Assembly: GCA_963795415.1 (NCBI GenBank)
Contig: CAWCHQ010000002.1
Location: 992,001-1,056,000, forward strand
DNA from: CAVSUZ01 sp963795415
Lineage (GTDB): Bacteria; Pseudomonadota; Alphaproteobacteria; Acetobacterales; Acetobacteraceae
DNA length: 64,000 nucleotides
Direction: 5' to 3'
Positions 35,260 to 43,578 of the stretch are shown piece after piece. Under the pieces are notes generated by a model, which saw only the letters and a program-made list of their open reading frames with translations, was not told the DNA's origin and searched no databases. Position numbers and translations under genes: made by a program. Position 1 is the first letter of the stretch. Every line of letters starts with the position of its first letter.

Positions 35260-35824
35260 CCAAAATCCCCCGTGAAATCCTTCGCCTGACGGAGGCATTC
35301 GTTTTCGCCAGCCCGGATCCGGTGATGTGGAAGACGCTGCGCCCGCTGCTGCCGGATCAGCATTGCGCCGACCGGGGCGTGATCCTCGTCAACGCTGGCG
35401 GCGGCGGCTGGGCGTTCCGCACCGCCCCGGACCTGGCGCCAAGTCTCCAGACGGCTCTGACCGAGACCCGCCGTCTGCCGCGGGGGGCGATAGAAACCCT
35501 GGTGATCATTGCTCTGCATCAGCCGATCACCCGCGCCGAAATTGAGCAGATCCGTGGCGTCAGTCTCTCGCAACTGTCGATGGACGTCCTTTTGGAGACT
35601 GGACTGATCCAACTCTGGCGCCGCAAGGAATCGCAGGGCCGGCCCACACTATGGGTGACGACGCCGTTGTTCCTATCCAGGTTCGGTCTGCGCAGCCTGC
35701 GTGACCTCCCGGGATCCCACCTGACTTTGCCGATCCCGAGTGCGCGGCCGGGAAAAGGGGAGGGCCCGAGGCCGGCGAGCCGGTCGCGGAGCTGGAGGAG
35801 GACACGGTCCCGCCTGGAGCGTAG
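35260..35824 (+). pseudogene. scpB: ScpB-like chromosome segregation protein, plasmid paralogue (damaged ends)
   Basis: The frame reads KIPREILRLTEAFVFASPDP, then MWKTLRPLLPD, then GWAFRTAPDLAPSL, then TRRLPRGAIETLVIIALHQP, then ITRAEIEQIRGVSLSQLSMD, then GRPTLWVTTPLFLSRFGL and RSLRDLPGSHL: the two winged helices of ScpB. Upstream the frame has a stop and no start codon. Near 35723 a frame change moves the acidic tail (DFADPECAAG, then EPVAELEEDTVPPGA) to another frame ending in TAG at 35822-35824. The linker after LLPD also looks shortened. ScpB bridges SMC heads with ScpA; a matching scpA lies at 38487. Confidence 0.75.
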
Positions 35825-36074
35825 CTTTTCGGCCTAGTTTCCGGGCTTCGGATTGCGCTCCGGCAACACCCGGGGATGGCGAGCTGGGGTCCGAGGACTT
35901 GCTGCGCCTGAGCTGCGGGGGCGAGGGGCGGCCCGCATCTGCCCGCCGAGTCGCCATTGAGGGGCCGCTTTTTCGCGATCCAGGGACAGATTTATCGCGA
36001 TCTGGGGCGCAAGTGTCGATCTTCCTTGGCGAGTTCAGTTTGCCCGGTAGCGTTTCAGTGAAGGGGCCGGCTGG

Positions 36075-36272
36075 CTAGGAGCGGGGAGGGGGCTTGCCGT
36101 CCGGCTGGTGCTTTTCCAGGCTGGCCCGCGCTTGCTCGTAGGCGGCGTTGATGCGGGTCATCTGCTCTGGCCGGCCGGCCTTATCCGGGTGATAGCGCAG
36201 CGCCAGCTGGGTCATGGCACGCCGGGCGGCGGTCGCGTCCGAACTGGGCGAGACGCCGAGCACCTCGTGCAT
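36075..36272 (-). CDS. Small J-domain protein (DnaJ-like)
   Basis: A 65-residue protein consisting of little more than a J domain: MHEVLGVSPSSDATAARRAM (helices I-II), TQLALRYHPDKAGRP with the essential HPD motif, and QMTRINAAYEQARASL (helix III). J domains recruit and stimulate Hsp70. The ATG at 36272 has gaggag upstream. It overlaps the 3' end of the HTH gene read in another frame. Plasmid initiators often need DnaJ/DnaK, so a replication or recombination cofactor role is conceivable but unproven. Confidence 0.72.
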   Translation of the reverse strand: MHEVLGVSPSSDATAARRAMTQLALRYHPDKAGRPEQMTRINAAYEQARASLEKHQPDGKPPPRS

Positions 36273-36502
36273 GCGAATGTCGTCTCCTCTGCCATGATCG
36301 CCAGCGCCTCTGGAGTGAGCTCCTCCAGGGCGATCGCGAGGAGCCCCGCCCAGCGTGGCACGGCGGCCCGACCGCGGTACCAGTTGTTGACCTGGCGGGC
36401 GGTGACGCCGGTGAGTCGGGCGAAGCCGGCCTGGCTGAGGTCGGCGCGGGCCAGAACGGCGGTGGAATTCGGTGTGCAGCAGGGGCTCCATTGGTTCGTC
36501 AT
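36212..36502 (-). CDS. Helix-turn-helix regulator, divergent from the tyrosine recombinase
   Basis: About 96 residues. The DNA-binding part is VLARADLSQAGFARLTGVTA followed by RQVNNWYRGRAAVPRWAGLL, an XRE/YdaS-like HTH, with ALEELTPEALAIMAEE after it. The start is uncertain: the ATG at 36502 is used, but the alternative reading MEPLLHTEF in another frame suggests a frameshift just upstream of the HTH. The C-terminal 20 residues run into the J-domain gene and look non-native. A palindromic patch at 36560-36583 in the divergent intergenic region is a natural operator candidate. Confidence 0.62.
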   Translation of the reverse strand: MTNQWSPCCTPNSTAVLARADLSQAGFARLTGVTARQVNNWYRGRAAVPRWAGLLAIALEELTPEALAIMAEETTFACTRCSASRPVRTRPPPGVP

Positions 36503-36559
36503 AGAAGTCAGTTCTACATTTAGGAAACACCTTTCCCGTCCATCCATGGTGGCATCTAA

Positions 36560-36583
36560 GCGCGATAATCGCGCATATCGCGC
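36560..36583. promoter_or_regulatory. Palindromic operator-like patch
   Basis: GCGCGATAATCGCGC (36560-36574) is a perfect 7+1+7 palindrome, followed at once by a partial copy (atatcgcgc). It lies between the divergent HTH and recombinase genes in a locally AT-rich spot. Binding by the 36212 regulator is inferred. Confidence 0.55.
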
Positions 36584-36641
36584 CTGGACGCATTATTTGG
36601 CTTGCCCGGCGCGCCCGCTCGCGCCGATGCTGCGCCGCGCG

Positions 36642-37715
36642 ATGCCCGAACCGCCCCCCGATCCTGCGACCGGCCCGCCCAGTGATGGCGCGGCCGACGC
36701 GCCGGAACCCGCCGGCCGCGCCGTCGCCACCACATCGGCGTCGGATCCCACCGGCCATGCCGGTGGAAATGCGCCGAACGCGGGCGGGCAGGCGGCTCTC
36801 GAGACGGCGCGGGCGCTGGCCAAACAGGCCGCGGCGCCCGCGACGCTGCGGGCCTACCGGGCCGACTGGGCCCATTACGCCGCCTGGTGCGCCGAAAACG
36901 GCTTCACGCCGGTGCCGGCCGAACCCGCCACGGTGGGCGCCTATCTGGGGAGCCTGGCCGGGCGCTTGGCCCCGACCACCATCCGACGGCGCCTCTCGGC
37001 GCTGGGAAAAATGCATCGGTTCAACGACCTGCCCTGGAATCCCGCGCACCGCGACATCCAGGAGCCGCTGCGGGGATTGCTGCGCACCCACGGGCGTCCG
37101 GTGCAAAAAGCGGCCGCCCTGTCGCTCGCGATGCTGCGCCAGCTGGTCGCCACCTGCGATCGCACCGCGCGCGGCCGGCGCGACCGCGCGCTGCTGCTGA
37201 TCGGCTTCGCCGGCGCGCTGCGCCGCTCCGAGCTGGTGGGCTTGCGGGTCGAGGACGTGGCGGTCGTGGCGGGCGGATTGCGGCTGCGGATCGCGCGCGG
37301 CAAGACCGACCCGGCGGGGCAGGGGGCCGAGATCGGCCTGCCGCGCGGCCGGCACGTCGAAACCTGCCCGGTGCGCGCCTTCGAGGCCTGGCAGGCGGTC
37401 GCCAAACGGAAGGCCGGCCCGCTGTTCCGCCGCATCGGCACCGGCGACCGCATCGGGGCCAAGGCGCTGCACCCGGACGCGGTTCGGAGAATCCTGGCGC
37501 ACCGCATCGCCATGGCCGGACTGACCCTCGAGGGCTTCGACCGGATGAGCGCCCACGCGCTGCGCGTCGGATTCATCACCGAGGCCTATGCCAAGGGTGT
37601 CCGCGACGAGGACATCATGCGCCACACCCGCCATCGCGACCTGCGCACGATGCGCGGCTACGTCCAGCGCGCCGGCCTGGTCGCCGAAAGCCCGGCCGGG
37701 ATGCTCGACCTCTGA
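36642..37715 (+). CDS. Tyrosine-type site-specific recombinase (integrase)
   Basis: About 357 residues. The SAM-like core-binding domain is AAAPATLRAYRADWAHYAAW, then AEPATVGAYLGSL, then TIRRRLSALGKMHRF. The catalytic domain has GFAGALRRSELVGLRVEDV (Arg I), GKTDPAGQG (the beta-hairpin Lys), SAHALRVGFITEAY (H-x-L-R), IMRHTRHRDLRTMRGYVQRA with the final His and the tyrosine nucleophile. All catalytic residues are present. Alternative starts at 36546 and 36627 exist; 36642 follows the operator-like patch and is preferred. An attachment site was not identified. Confidence 0.88.
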   Translation: MPEPPPDPATGPPSDGAADAPEPAGRAVATTSASDPTGHAGGNAPNAGGQAALETARALAKQAAAPATLRAYRADWAHYAAWCAENGFTPVPAEPATVGAYLGSLAGRLAPTTIRRRLSALGKMHRFNDLPWNPAHRDIQEPLRGLLRTHGRPVQKAAALSLAMLRQLVATCDRTARGRRDRALLLIGFAGALRRSELVGLRVEDVAVVAGGLRLRIARGKTDPAGQGAEIGLPRGRHVETCPVRAFEAWQAVAKRKAGPLFRRIGTGDRIGAKALHPDAVRRILAHRIAMAGLTLEGFDRMSAHALRVGFITEAYAKGVRDEDIMRHTRHRDLRTMRGYVQRAGLVAESPAGMLDL

Positions 37716-37771
37716 CGGATTTCCGCACTCCCTGGGAGCCGGCCCCGGCCAAGACGCCGCCGCCGCCAGAG

Positions 37772-38419
37772 GTGCCGCGACCGGCGAAGCCGCGCGGGCG
37801 CCGGCCCGCGGCGTCGGCGCAGGCCGCGGCGCAGGCGTCGTCGTCGACCTGGCTCTACCACCATCTGACGATCAGCGGGCCGGCCGCGCCGGTGGCGGCT
37901 TTCGCCGCGGCGGCGCGCGGATCGGGCGTCATCCCGTGGCAGCTCGATTTCGACCGCCTCGAGGAGGACATCTTTCATCTTGCCGCCACCCAGCCGGCCG
38001 GACAACGGACCCTGACCATCGAGGGCTGCCACATCCTGGCGCGCGAGTTCCGCGCGCGGGTCGAGGCGCGACAGGCGAAAGCCGCGGCGCTGATCGGGCG
38101 CAGCCTCGCCTGCCCCTTCGACCTCCAGGTGCTGCTGCCGATCCCGGCCGCCATCCTGCAGCTGGGTCCGACCGATCCCGCGTCACGGGCGTGGCTGTCC
38201 GCGCATTGGGGAACGACCGACGGTCTGCGCCACGTCACCGAGCGGCCGAAGCCGAGCACCGGGCGCCGGCTGCCGGCCGGGCACGCCGTCATCGGCTACG
38301 GCTTCTTCACCGCCGGCGCGACACCGCACGCCGCGATGGCGGCACTCGCCGCACGCTGGCCGGCGCTGCGCTTCGTGCTGCGGCCGAGGCCGGTCGCGCG
38401 GCCGCAACCGGGCGACTGA
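37772..38419 (+). CDS. Hypothetical protein downstream of the integrase (YubB/DUF1281-like features)
   Basis: About 215 residues. After a Pro/Ala/Arg-rich leader comes STWLYHHLTISGPAAPVAAF, then GVIPWQLDFDRLEEDIFHL, a helical stretch (LAREFRARVEARQAKAAAL), VLLPIPAAILQLGPTDPASR, and AWLSAHWGTTDGLRHV. The start pattern (W..N/H-L-I-G) and HWGT resemble the ferredoxin-fold YubB/DUF1281 proteins of plasmids and phages; this is a weak match by eye. The start is uncertain (GTG at 37772; the frame is open further upstream). It is in line with the recombinase and 68 bases before scpA, so it probably belongs to one module. Confidence 0.55.
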   Translation: MPRPAKPRGRRPAASAQAAAQASSSTWLYHHLTISGPAAPVAAFAAAARGSGVIPWQLDFDRLEEDIFHLAATQPAGQRTLTIEGCHILAREFRARVEARQAKAAALIGRSLACPFDLQVLLPIPAAILQLGPTDPASRAWLSAHWGTTDGLRHVTERPKPSTGRRLPAGHAVIGYGFFTAGATPHAAMAALAARWPALRFVLRPRPVARPQPGD

Positions 38420-38486
38420 CGCGTTGGGCGGAGGCGGCCAAGGTTCCGGCGGCGCCGCTTCGCGTCGCGGGAATGTCGCCGGAGGG

Positions 38487-39349
38487 ATGGACGGGATCGC
38501 CGTCGATCCGCGCGCCGGGCGGGCAGGGGAGGGGAGGACACCGCTCCTCGTCCTCGACGGATTCAGCGGGCCGCTGGAGCGCCTGCTGATACTGGCGCGG
38601 GCGCACGAGGTGGATTTGGCCCGCCTGTCGCTCCAGCAGATCGTCGACCAGCTCGCCGCTGCCCTGCAGCCGATCGTGCCCCTCGGCCAGAAGGGCGATT
38701 GGATGGTGATGGCCGCCTGGCTGCTGCTGCTGCGGTCCAATCTGCTGGTTCCCGCGGACGAGGCGGCACAGCAGGCGGCCGAAGCGGAGGCGGATCAGCG
38801 TTGTGGGAACTCGGTCGCGCTGCAGGAGATGCAGGCGCTGGCGGCCTGGCTGGACCGCCGGCCACAGCTCGGCCGCGACGTCTTTTGCCGCGGCCAGCCG
38901 GAGTTTGCCGGACGCGTCGATCAGCACCAACCACGAGGTCGACGTCATCGAGTTCCTCTGGGCGGCCCTGGCGCTGTTCGAGGACGGCCACGAGGACGCA
39001 GACACCACCCGGGTCTACCGACCGGCCTGGCTCGACCTGCATTCGCATCCCGGAGGCCCGCGCGCGCATCCTGCAACGGCTGGCGGAAACGCCGGAGGGA
39101 CAGCCGTTCGAGCGGTTGCTGCCGGAGGCGTCCGGCGAGGCCGGGACCCAAACCGACACAGCTCTGCGCCAGCGCTCGGCCTGGACCAGCACCCTCATCG
39201 CCAGCCTGGAACTGGCGAAGCAAGGTGACGTGGTTTTGGCGCAGGACGGCCTCTTCATGCCCATCCAGGTGAGCCCGGCCTCGGCTGCGGCGCCCGCCCG
39301 GGTCGATCGCCGCGCTGCCGGCAGCGAGGTGGCTTCGAGTTCAGCATAG
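38487..39349 (+). pseudogene. scpA: ScpA-like segregation/condensation protein, plasmid paralogue (two frameshifts)
   Basis: ATG at 38487 with ggaggg upstream. Frame 1: LLVLDGFSGPLERLLILARA, the kleisin N-terminal helix, then HEVDLARLSLQQIVDQLAAA and LLLLRSNLLVP. Near 38920 the frame changes to VDVIEFLWAALALFEDG and VYRPAWLDLHS, and near 39040 to EARARILQRLAETPEGQPFE, then SAWTSTLIASLELAKQGDVV, then LAQDGLFMPIQV, the C-terminal winged helix. ScpA is the kleisin that closes the SMC ring. The domain order is complete, so only the two breaks separate it from a functional gene. Confidence 0.78.
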
Positions 39350-39652
39350 AGCGGCGATCTGCTTGATCCCCGCGGCGCTGCGAAGGCGCCGCGACAATCC
39401 GAACGGCTGAACCCTGCCCCAGGCTCCGCCCCCGCCACAACTCAAATCGGTGTCTCTGGGGTCGCACCCCGACCGGCGCGCGTGGCTTTCCGCGCGCCGC
39501 GTCGGCGTCAATGCACCGCCACCATTCCTGGACGACGGACCTCACGATCGGCCGGGCATTGTCAACTTAGGGACTCTCTGATCAAGTCGATCTCGACCCG
39601 GTCACGGACCGGCCTGTAGAGCCGATTCGGGGCAACTGGTGGAAACCCCGAT

Positions 39653-39808
39653 ATGCGGCAGGCGACCTTGGCGAATGCAGGGTTCGAGCGGTACGGCAAG
39701 ACGACGCGTCGGGCGGCATTTCTGGCCGAGATGGAGCAAGTGGTGCCGTGGCGCGAGCTGGGTGCGCTGATCGAGCCGGGGTATCCCAAGCCAGGCAACG
39801 GCCGCCTA
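39653..39808 (+). pseudogene. IS5-family transposase, 5' fragment
   Basis: The frame begins MRQATLANAGFERYGKTTRR, then AAFLAEMEQVVPWRELGALI and EPGYPKPGNGR, the conserved N-terminus of IS5-group transposases. The match stops abruptly at GNGR near 39808, a few bases before the RraA-family gene end, so the rest of the IS was deleted. The bases from about 39570 (gggactctctgatcaag) may hold its left end. Between 39350 and 39570 I see no gene. Confidence 0.75.
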
Positions 39809-39818
39809 TGCTGTTTGA

Positions 39819-40508
39819 TTAGTCCAGATATTTTACCCGCCCCGCCGCGGCCAGCTGCTCGACCACCGCCGGCATAGCTAGCCCATTCGCGACCCTTGCA
39901 TCCATCTCCAACTCCGCGACTTTCACCCGGTCCAGCTTAGCCAACACCGCCTCGATTCTCGTTTGCGGCACCACTACCACGCCGTCGCAATCGCCGACGA
40001 CGACGTCGCCCGGACACACCGTGACTCCGCCAATGACGGCAGGTCCGCCTACCGTGCCGGGGCCGGATGCATTGCAGGAATTTGGCGTGATGCCACGGCA
40101 GAACAAAGGAAGGCCGGCAGCCCGAATGCCGTGTGCGTCGCGCGCCATACCGTCCACGATGATTGCCACCGCCCCGCGGTTTCGCGCCATGCCGGCGACG
40201 CGATCCCCACAAATGGCCAAGCCTTCAAAGCCTTCGCCGGCCGCCATTATGACATCGCCAGGCCGCGTTACCGTCAGCGCCGCCAAGAGGGCAAGGTTGT
40301 CGCCGGGGCCGCAGAGGCAGGGCAGCGCCGGACCGACGAAAGTTGCGCGTTCCGGATCGACTGGTTTGATGCGCCAATCGAGCCCGCCGTGCCCATCCAT
40401 GCAGTCGGCCAGAAAGCCGGTGGGCGCGTCCTGGAACCGCGCCAGTATGTCCGGCTGCGGCCGAGCCCATTGGCGGCGGATCTGCAGCAGTGGCGGTTCC
40501 TCAATCAT
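39819..40508 (-). CDS. RraA-family protein (4-hydroxy-4-methyl-2-oxoglutarate aldolase-like)
   Basis: A 229-residue protein. Family landmarks are PTGFLADCMDGHGGLDWRIK, then PCLCGPGDNLALLAALTV, then GDVIMAAGEGFEGLAICGD, then IIVDGMARDAHGIRAAGLPL (R.D.) and GPAVIGGVTVCPGDVVVGDC followed by DGVVVVP. These fit the HMG/CHA aldolase branch of RraA-like proteins, divalent-metal lyases that split pyruvate from branched oxo-acids. The N-terminal length fits the family. It is transcribed away from the FMN dehydrogenase at 40754, with which it shares an upstream region. A role in sugar-acid or aromatic breakdown is likely; the substrate is open. Confidence 0.85.
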   Translation of the reverse strand: MIEEPPLLQIRRQWARPQPDILARFQDAPTGFLADCMDGHGGLDWRIKPVDPERATFVGPALPCLCGPGDNLALLAALTVTRPGDVIMAAGEGFEGLAICGDRVAGMARNRGAVAIIVDGMARDAHGIRAAGLPLFCRGITPNSCNASGPGTVGGPAVIGGVTVCPGDVVVGDCDGVVVVPQTRIEAVLAKLDRVKVAELEMDARVANGLAMPAVVEQLAAAGRVKYLD

Positions 40509-40753
40509 CCTGCTCCTCCACGTGAAGACTGAGCGCGTCCCAAACCCTGCGTTGAGGCATCGATCTTGCCGAGCTGAGACAAGGCCTTCTAACCTAGCAC
40601 TGTCTCGCCTTACCCGTTAGCCCTGGGGAATCAGAGCGATCGGTGCTCCCGATGGGCTCGTTCAACCGCCTCATCGACACGGCACTCCGCCTTCATCCAC
40701 ATTCCGCAGTCGGCAGATCACCCGAGATGTATACTTCGCATGTAGGGCCTCAA

Positions 40754-41953
40754 ATGGCAGATACAGCATCCAAATCGCGGCGCATTAACCGCACTCTCGC
40801 CGCGGCCCTCTCAATTGCGGACTTGCGGCTGCTGGCGAGGCGCAAGCTTCCCCGCGCGGTATTCGATTTTATCGATGGCGGCGCGAGTGATGAAGTTACC
40901 GCCCGGGACAATGAAGCGGGGTTCCAGGATTGGATGCTGCTGCCGCGCGCCGCGGTCGATGTCAGCCGCCGCTCGTTGCGAACTACCATCGCGGGTGCGC
41001 AGTCCGAACTGCCGCTCCTACTGGCACCGACCGGCCTCGCCGGATTCTACTGGCCCTCAGGCGAAATTGCGGCTGCGAGCGCCGCCGCCGCCGCCGGAAT
41101 TCCGTTCTGTCTCTCGACCAACTCAGTCGCCTCCATCGAGGAGGTGGCTGCGGCGGTGCCAGATGGAGAGCGATGGTTCCAGCTCTACTTCCTTAAGGAC
41201 CGGGACTGGATGCAGGCGCTGCTTCGACGCGCCAAAGATGCGAGCTATCGCGTCCTCTGCATCACGATCGACCTCCCGGTCCAGGGCCGCCGTGAGCGCG
41301 ATATCCGCAACGGATTCACGATGCCCCTACGTCCTCGCCCCGCAACCGTTCTCGACGTCGCGCGTCGTCCGCGCTGGTTGACCGGAGTGCTGCTGTCCTC
41401 CCCCCGCTTCGGCAACTTTGAGGCATTGGGCACGGGGTTTGCCTCGGTTGCCCAGCACGTCGCGTCGCTCTTCGACCCGTCCGCTTCCTGGGGCGATGTG
41501 GCCCGCGTCCGCGACTCATGGTCGGGACCGGTCGTGATCAAAGGCGTCCTCCACCCGGAGGATGCCCGCAACGCGGTCGACCTCGGCGCTAATGCCATCA
41601 TGGTCTCCAATCATGGCGGCCGGCAGCTCGATCAGGTTCCCGCGTCGATCTCCGTCCTTCCCGAGATCGTTACAGCCGTGGGAGGCCGAGCCGAGATCAT
41701 TCTCGATGGCGGCGTGCGGCGAGGCACCGACATCTTAAAGGCGCTCGCGCTGGGGGCCTCGTCATGCAGCATTGGAAGGCCGTTCCTTTGGGGTCTGTCC
41801 GTCGCCGGCCGGCACGGGGTTGACCGAACCATCGCAATTCTGCGGGACGAACTCGACAACGCGATGACCCTGCTGGGAACTGCCCGGATCGAGGACGTCT
41901 CCGCCGGCTACATCCGGCCTCGCCATGCGATCGCAGGCAGGGACTGGGCGTGA
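40754..41953 (+). CDS. FMN-dependent 2-hydroxyacid dehydrogenase (L-lactate dehydrogenase/glycolate oxidase family)
   Basis: About 399 residues from the ATG at 40754; upstream ATGs at 40652 and 40727 are possible but lack better support. The TIM barrel shows AVFDFIDGGASDEVTARDNE, then LPLLLAPTGLAGFYWPSGE, WFQLYFLKDRDWMQALLRRA, CITIDLPVQGRRERDIRNGF, VVIKGVLHPEDARNAVDLG, then IMVSNHGGRQLD with the catalytic His and Arg, and IILDGGVRRGTDILKALALG, the FMN-phosphate site. It oxidises an alpha-hydroxy acid to the 2-oxo acid at the membrane or with oxygen. It is divergent from the RraA-family aldolase and may feed it with oxo acids. Confidence 0.92.
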   Translation: MADTASKSRRINRTLAAALSIADLRLLARRKLPRAVFDFIDGGASDEVTARDNEAGFQDWMLLPRAAVDVSRRSLRTTIAGAQSELPLLLAPTGLAGFYWPSGEIAAASAAAAAGIPFCLSTNSVASIEEVAAAVPDGERWFQLYFLKDRDWMQALLRRAKDASYRVLCITIDLPVQGRRERDIRNGFTMPLRPRPATVLDVARRPRWLTGVLLSSPRFGNFEALGTGFASVAQHVASLFDPSASWGDVARVRDSWSGPVVIKGVLHPEDARNAVDLGANAIMVSNHGGRQLDQVPASISVLPEIVTAVGGRAEIILDGGVRRGTDILKALALGASSCSIGRPFLWGLSVAGRHGVDRTIAILRDELDNAMTLLGTARIEDVSAGYIRPRHAIAGRDWA

Positions 41954-42118
41954 CTGGCGGCGCTCATACCGGTGATCTGCGGGCCGGGCACTGCGGCCGG
42001 CAAAGCCGGCCTCAGCTTCTCGCCGGTGGGCTTCGGGTGTTGTGCGTGGCAAACACCGCTTGCAAGCTCTTCGAAGTGCCAAGCGACTGATCGCCGTTTG
42101 ACTGCACTAGCTTATGGA

Positions 42119-43578
42119 CTAGCAGCCTGTCGGATTCAGCCTGCCGGCTGAGCCAATGAGCAAGCCGGCTGGGGTGTTCACGCCGCCTGCAGGCGGGCGA
42201 TTCGCCTGCAGTTGTAGGCGAGCGCGGTCAGGGTCCACTCGGCGGCAACCTTTTGGATGCCGCGCAGGTGGAAGCGGACGAAGCCCATGGCGCTCTTGAT
42301 GATGCCAAACACCGGTTCGATGGTCTGCTTGCGTCTTTTGTAGAGGTTCTTGGCATCTTCGGTCTCCAGCTTGGCTTTCATCGCCAGGCGCCAAGGCTCG
42401 GTGATCCGGCGCGGCGTGGTTTGCGGCGGCGGCGGACGGAAGTCGTAGGGCCGGTGCGGCTGGGTCCGCCCGATCGCCACCAATGGCTCGATGCCATGTG
42501 CGTGCAGGTCCGCCACCGCTGGGCCGCTGGCAAAACCGGTATCGGCCAGAACGATCTTGGGTAGGCCAATGGTTGTTTCCATTGCCAGGGTAGTCGCGGC
42601 AAAGCTCGGCGCATCGGCTGGGGTCGCGACCAGGTTGGTCGCCAGGATCAGTTGCGCACCGTCGGCGCACACCACCGCCTGTGCGTTGTAGGCTTGGCGG
42701 TATTCATGCGCATCCGAGCGTCGCATCAGGGCGCTGTCCGGGTCCGTCAGGTTGCTTTGTCGCTCTGGTGGCGGCGTATCATCGGGCGGTTTCGGCGGCC
42801 GGCCGCGACGCCCGTTCTTGGCGTCATAGGCGGCCTTCTTGGCCTCATAAGCTGGGCGGGCGGCCTCAGCTTCGGCGCGTGCCTCGGCTTCCAGCCGCTC
42901 GCAGGCAGCATCGAGCTTCGCCTGGAGCGCGTTGCGCCGGGCCAGTTCTGCCGGCAACGCTTGCGGGTCGTGGTCCCCGGCGTCGGCCGCTTCGGCCTGC
43001 GCGGTCAGCGCGGCGATGTCAGCCGCCAGCTTGGCCCGCAATTCCTGCGCCCGGTCGTAGCGCACGGAGCGGATCTTCGAGGCATTGGCGTCGATCTTGG
43101 TCCCATCGATCGACACCGTGCCGAGCCGCAGCAGCCCACTCTCGCGCGCCAGCAGCAGCACTTGCAGGAAGGCCGCCTCGAAGGCCGCTTTGTTCGAGCG
43201 TCGGAACACCGCGATCGTGTCGTGGTCGGGGTGCAGGTTGGCCGCCACGAAGCGAACCGCGATGTCACGGTAGGTTGCCCGCTCGATCCGCCGCGACGAG
43301 AAGATGCCGTTGGCGTAGCTGTAGATCAGCAGCGCCAGCATCAGCCGCGGGTGATACTGCGGCTTGCCGCACGCTCGCTCCGCCACTCGGAACGCCCCGA
43401 GCGGTACCCGCTCCACCGCGGCCACCACGAAGTGCGCAAGATCATCCTCCGGCAGCCAAGTCTTTAGGTCGGGCGGCAGCAGAAAGGCCTGGTCGCGGTT
43501 GAACGGCACAAAATTCGACATCCGCCGATTCTAGCCACCGATCGCGTGATCGGGTATCTCAATCCGACAGGCTGCTAG
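42119..43578 (-). mobile_element. IS1182-family insertion sequence, intact, 1460 bp
   Basis: Ends: CTAGCAGCCTGTCGGATT at 42119-42136 and its exact complement AATCCGACAGGCTGCTAG at 43561-43578, an 18-base perfect inverted repeat. The outer CTAG on both sides is itself palindromic and may be the duplicated target, giving 14-base repeats. A single uninterrupted transposase gene fills the element. It separates the FMN dehydrogenase from the second sugar transporter operon. Its intact state suggests a recent arrival. Confidence 0.92.
42178..43521 (-). CDS. IS1182-family transposase (IS5 superfamily DDE)
   Basis: A 447-residue protein. The N-terminal DUF772-type region is NRDQAFLLPPDLKTWLPEDD, then YHPRLMLALLIYSYANGIFS, then YRDIAVRFVAANLHPDHDTI. 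The first catalytic Asp is in GTVSIDGTKIDANASK. A charged coiled segment (residues about 175-250) precedes DSALMRRSDAHEYRQAYNAQ; the second Asp is in IVLADTGFASG, and the Glu is in RRKQTIEPVFGIIKSAMGF. All motif residues are present and the frame is open, so the element is probably still mobile. Confidence 0.93.
   Translation of the reverse strand: MSNFVPFNRDQAFLLPPDLKTWLPEDDLAHFVVAAVERVPLGAFRVAERACGKPQYHPRLMLALLIYSYANGIFSSRRIERATYRDIAVRFVAANLHPDHDTIAVFRRSNKAAFEAAFLQVLLLARESGLLRLGTVSIDGTKIDANASKIRSVRYDRAQELRAKLAADIAALTAQAEAADAGDHDPQALPAELARRNALQAKLDAACERLEAEARAEAEAARPAYEAKKAAYDAKNGRRGRPPKPPDDTPPPERQSNLTDPDSALMRRSDAHEYRQAYNAQAVVCADGAQLILATNLVATPADAPSFAATTLAMETTIGLPKIVLADTGFASGPAVADLHAHGIEPLVAIGRTQPHRPYDFRPPPPQTTPRRITEPWRLAMKAKLETEDAKNLYKRRKQTIEPVFGIIKSAMGFVRFHLRGIQKVAAEWTLTALAYNCRRIARLQAA

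Noticed and set aside
36075..37634. A 519-codon open frame on the minus strand opposite the tyrosine recombinase
   Set aside because: Only its last 65 codons (the J domain) look like protein; the rest is the antisense shadow of the recombinase gene in GC-rich DNA.
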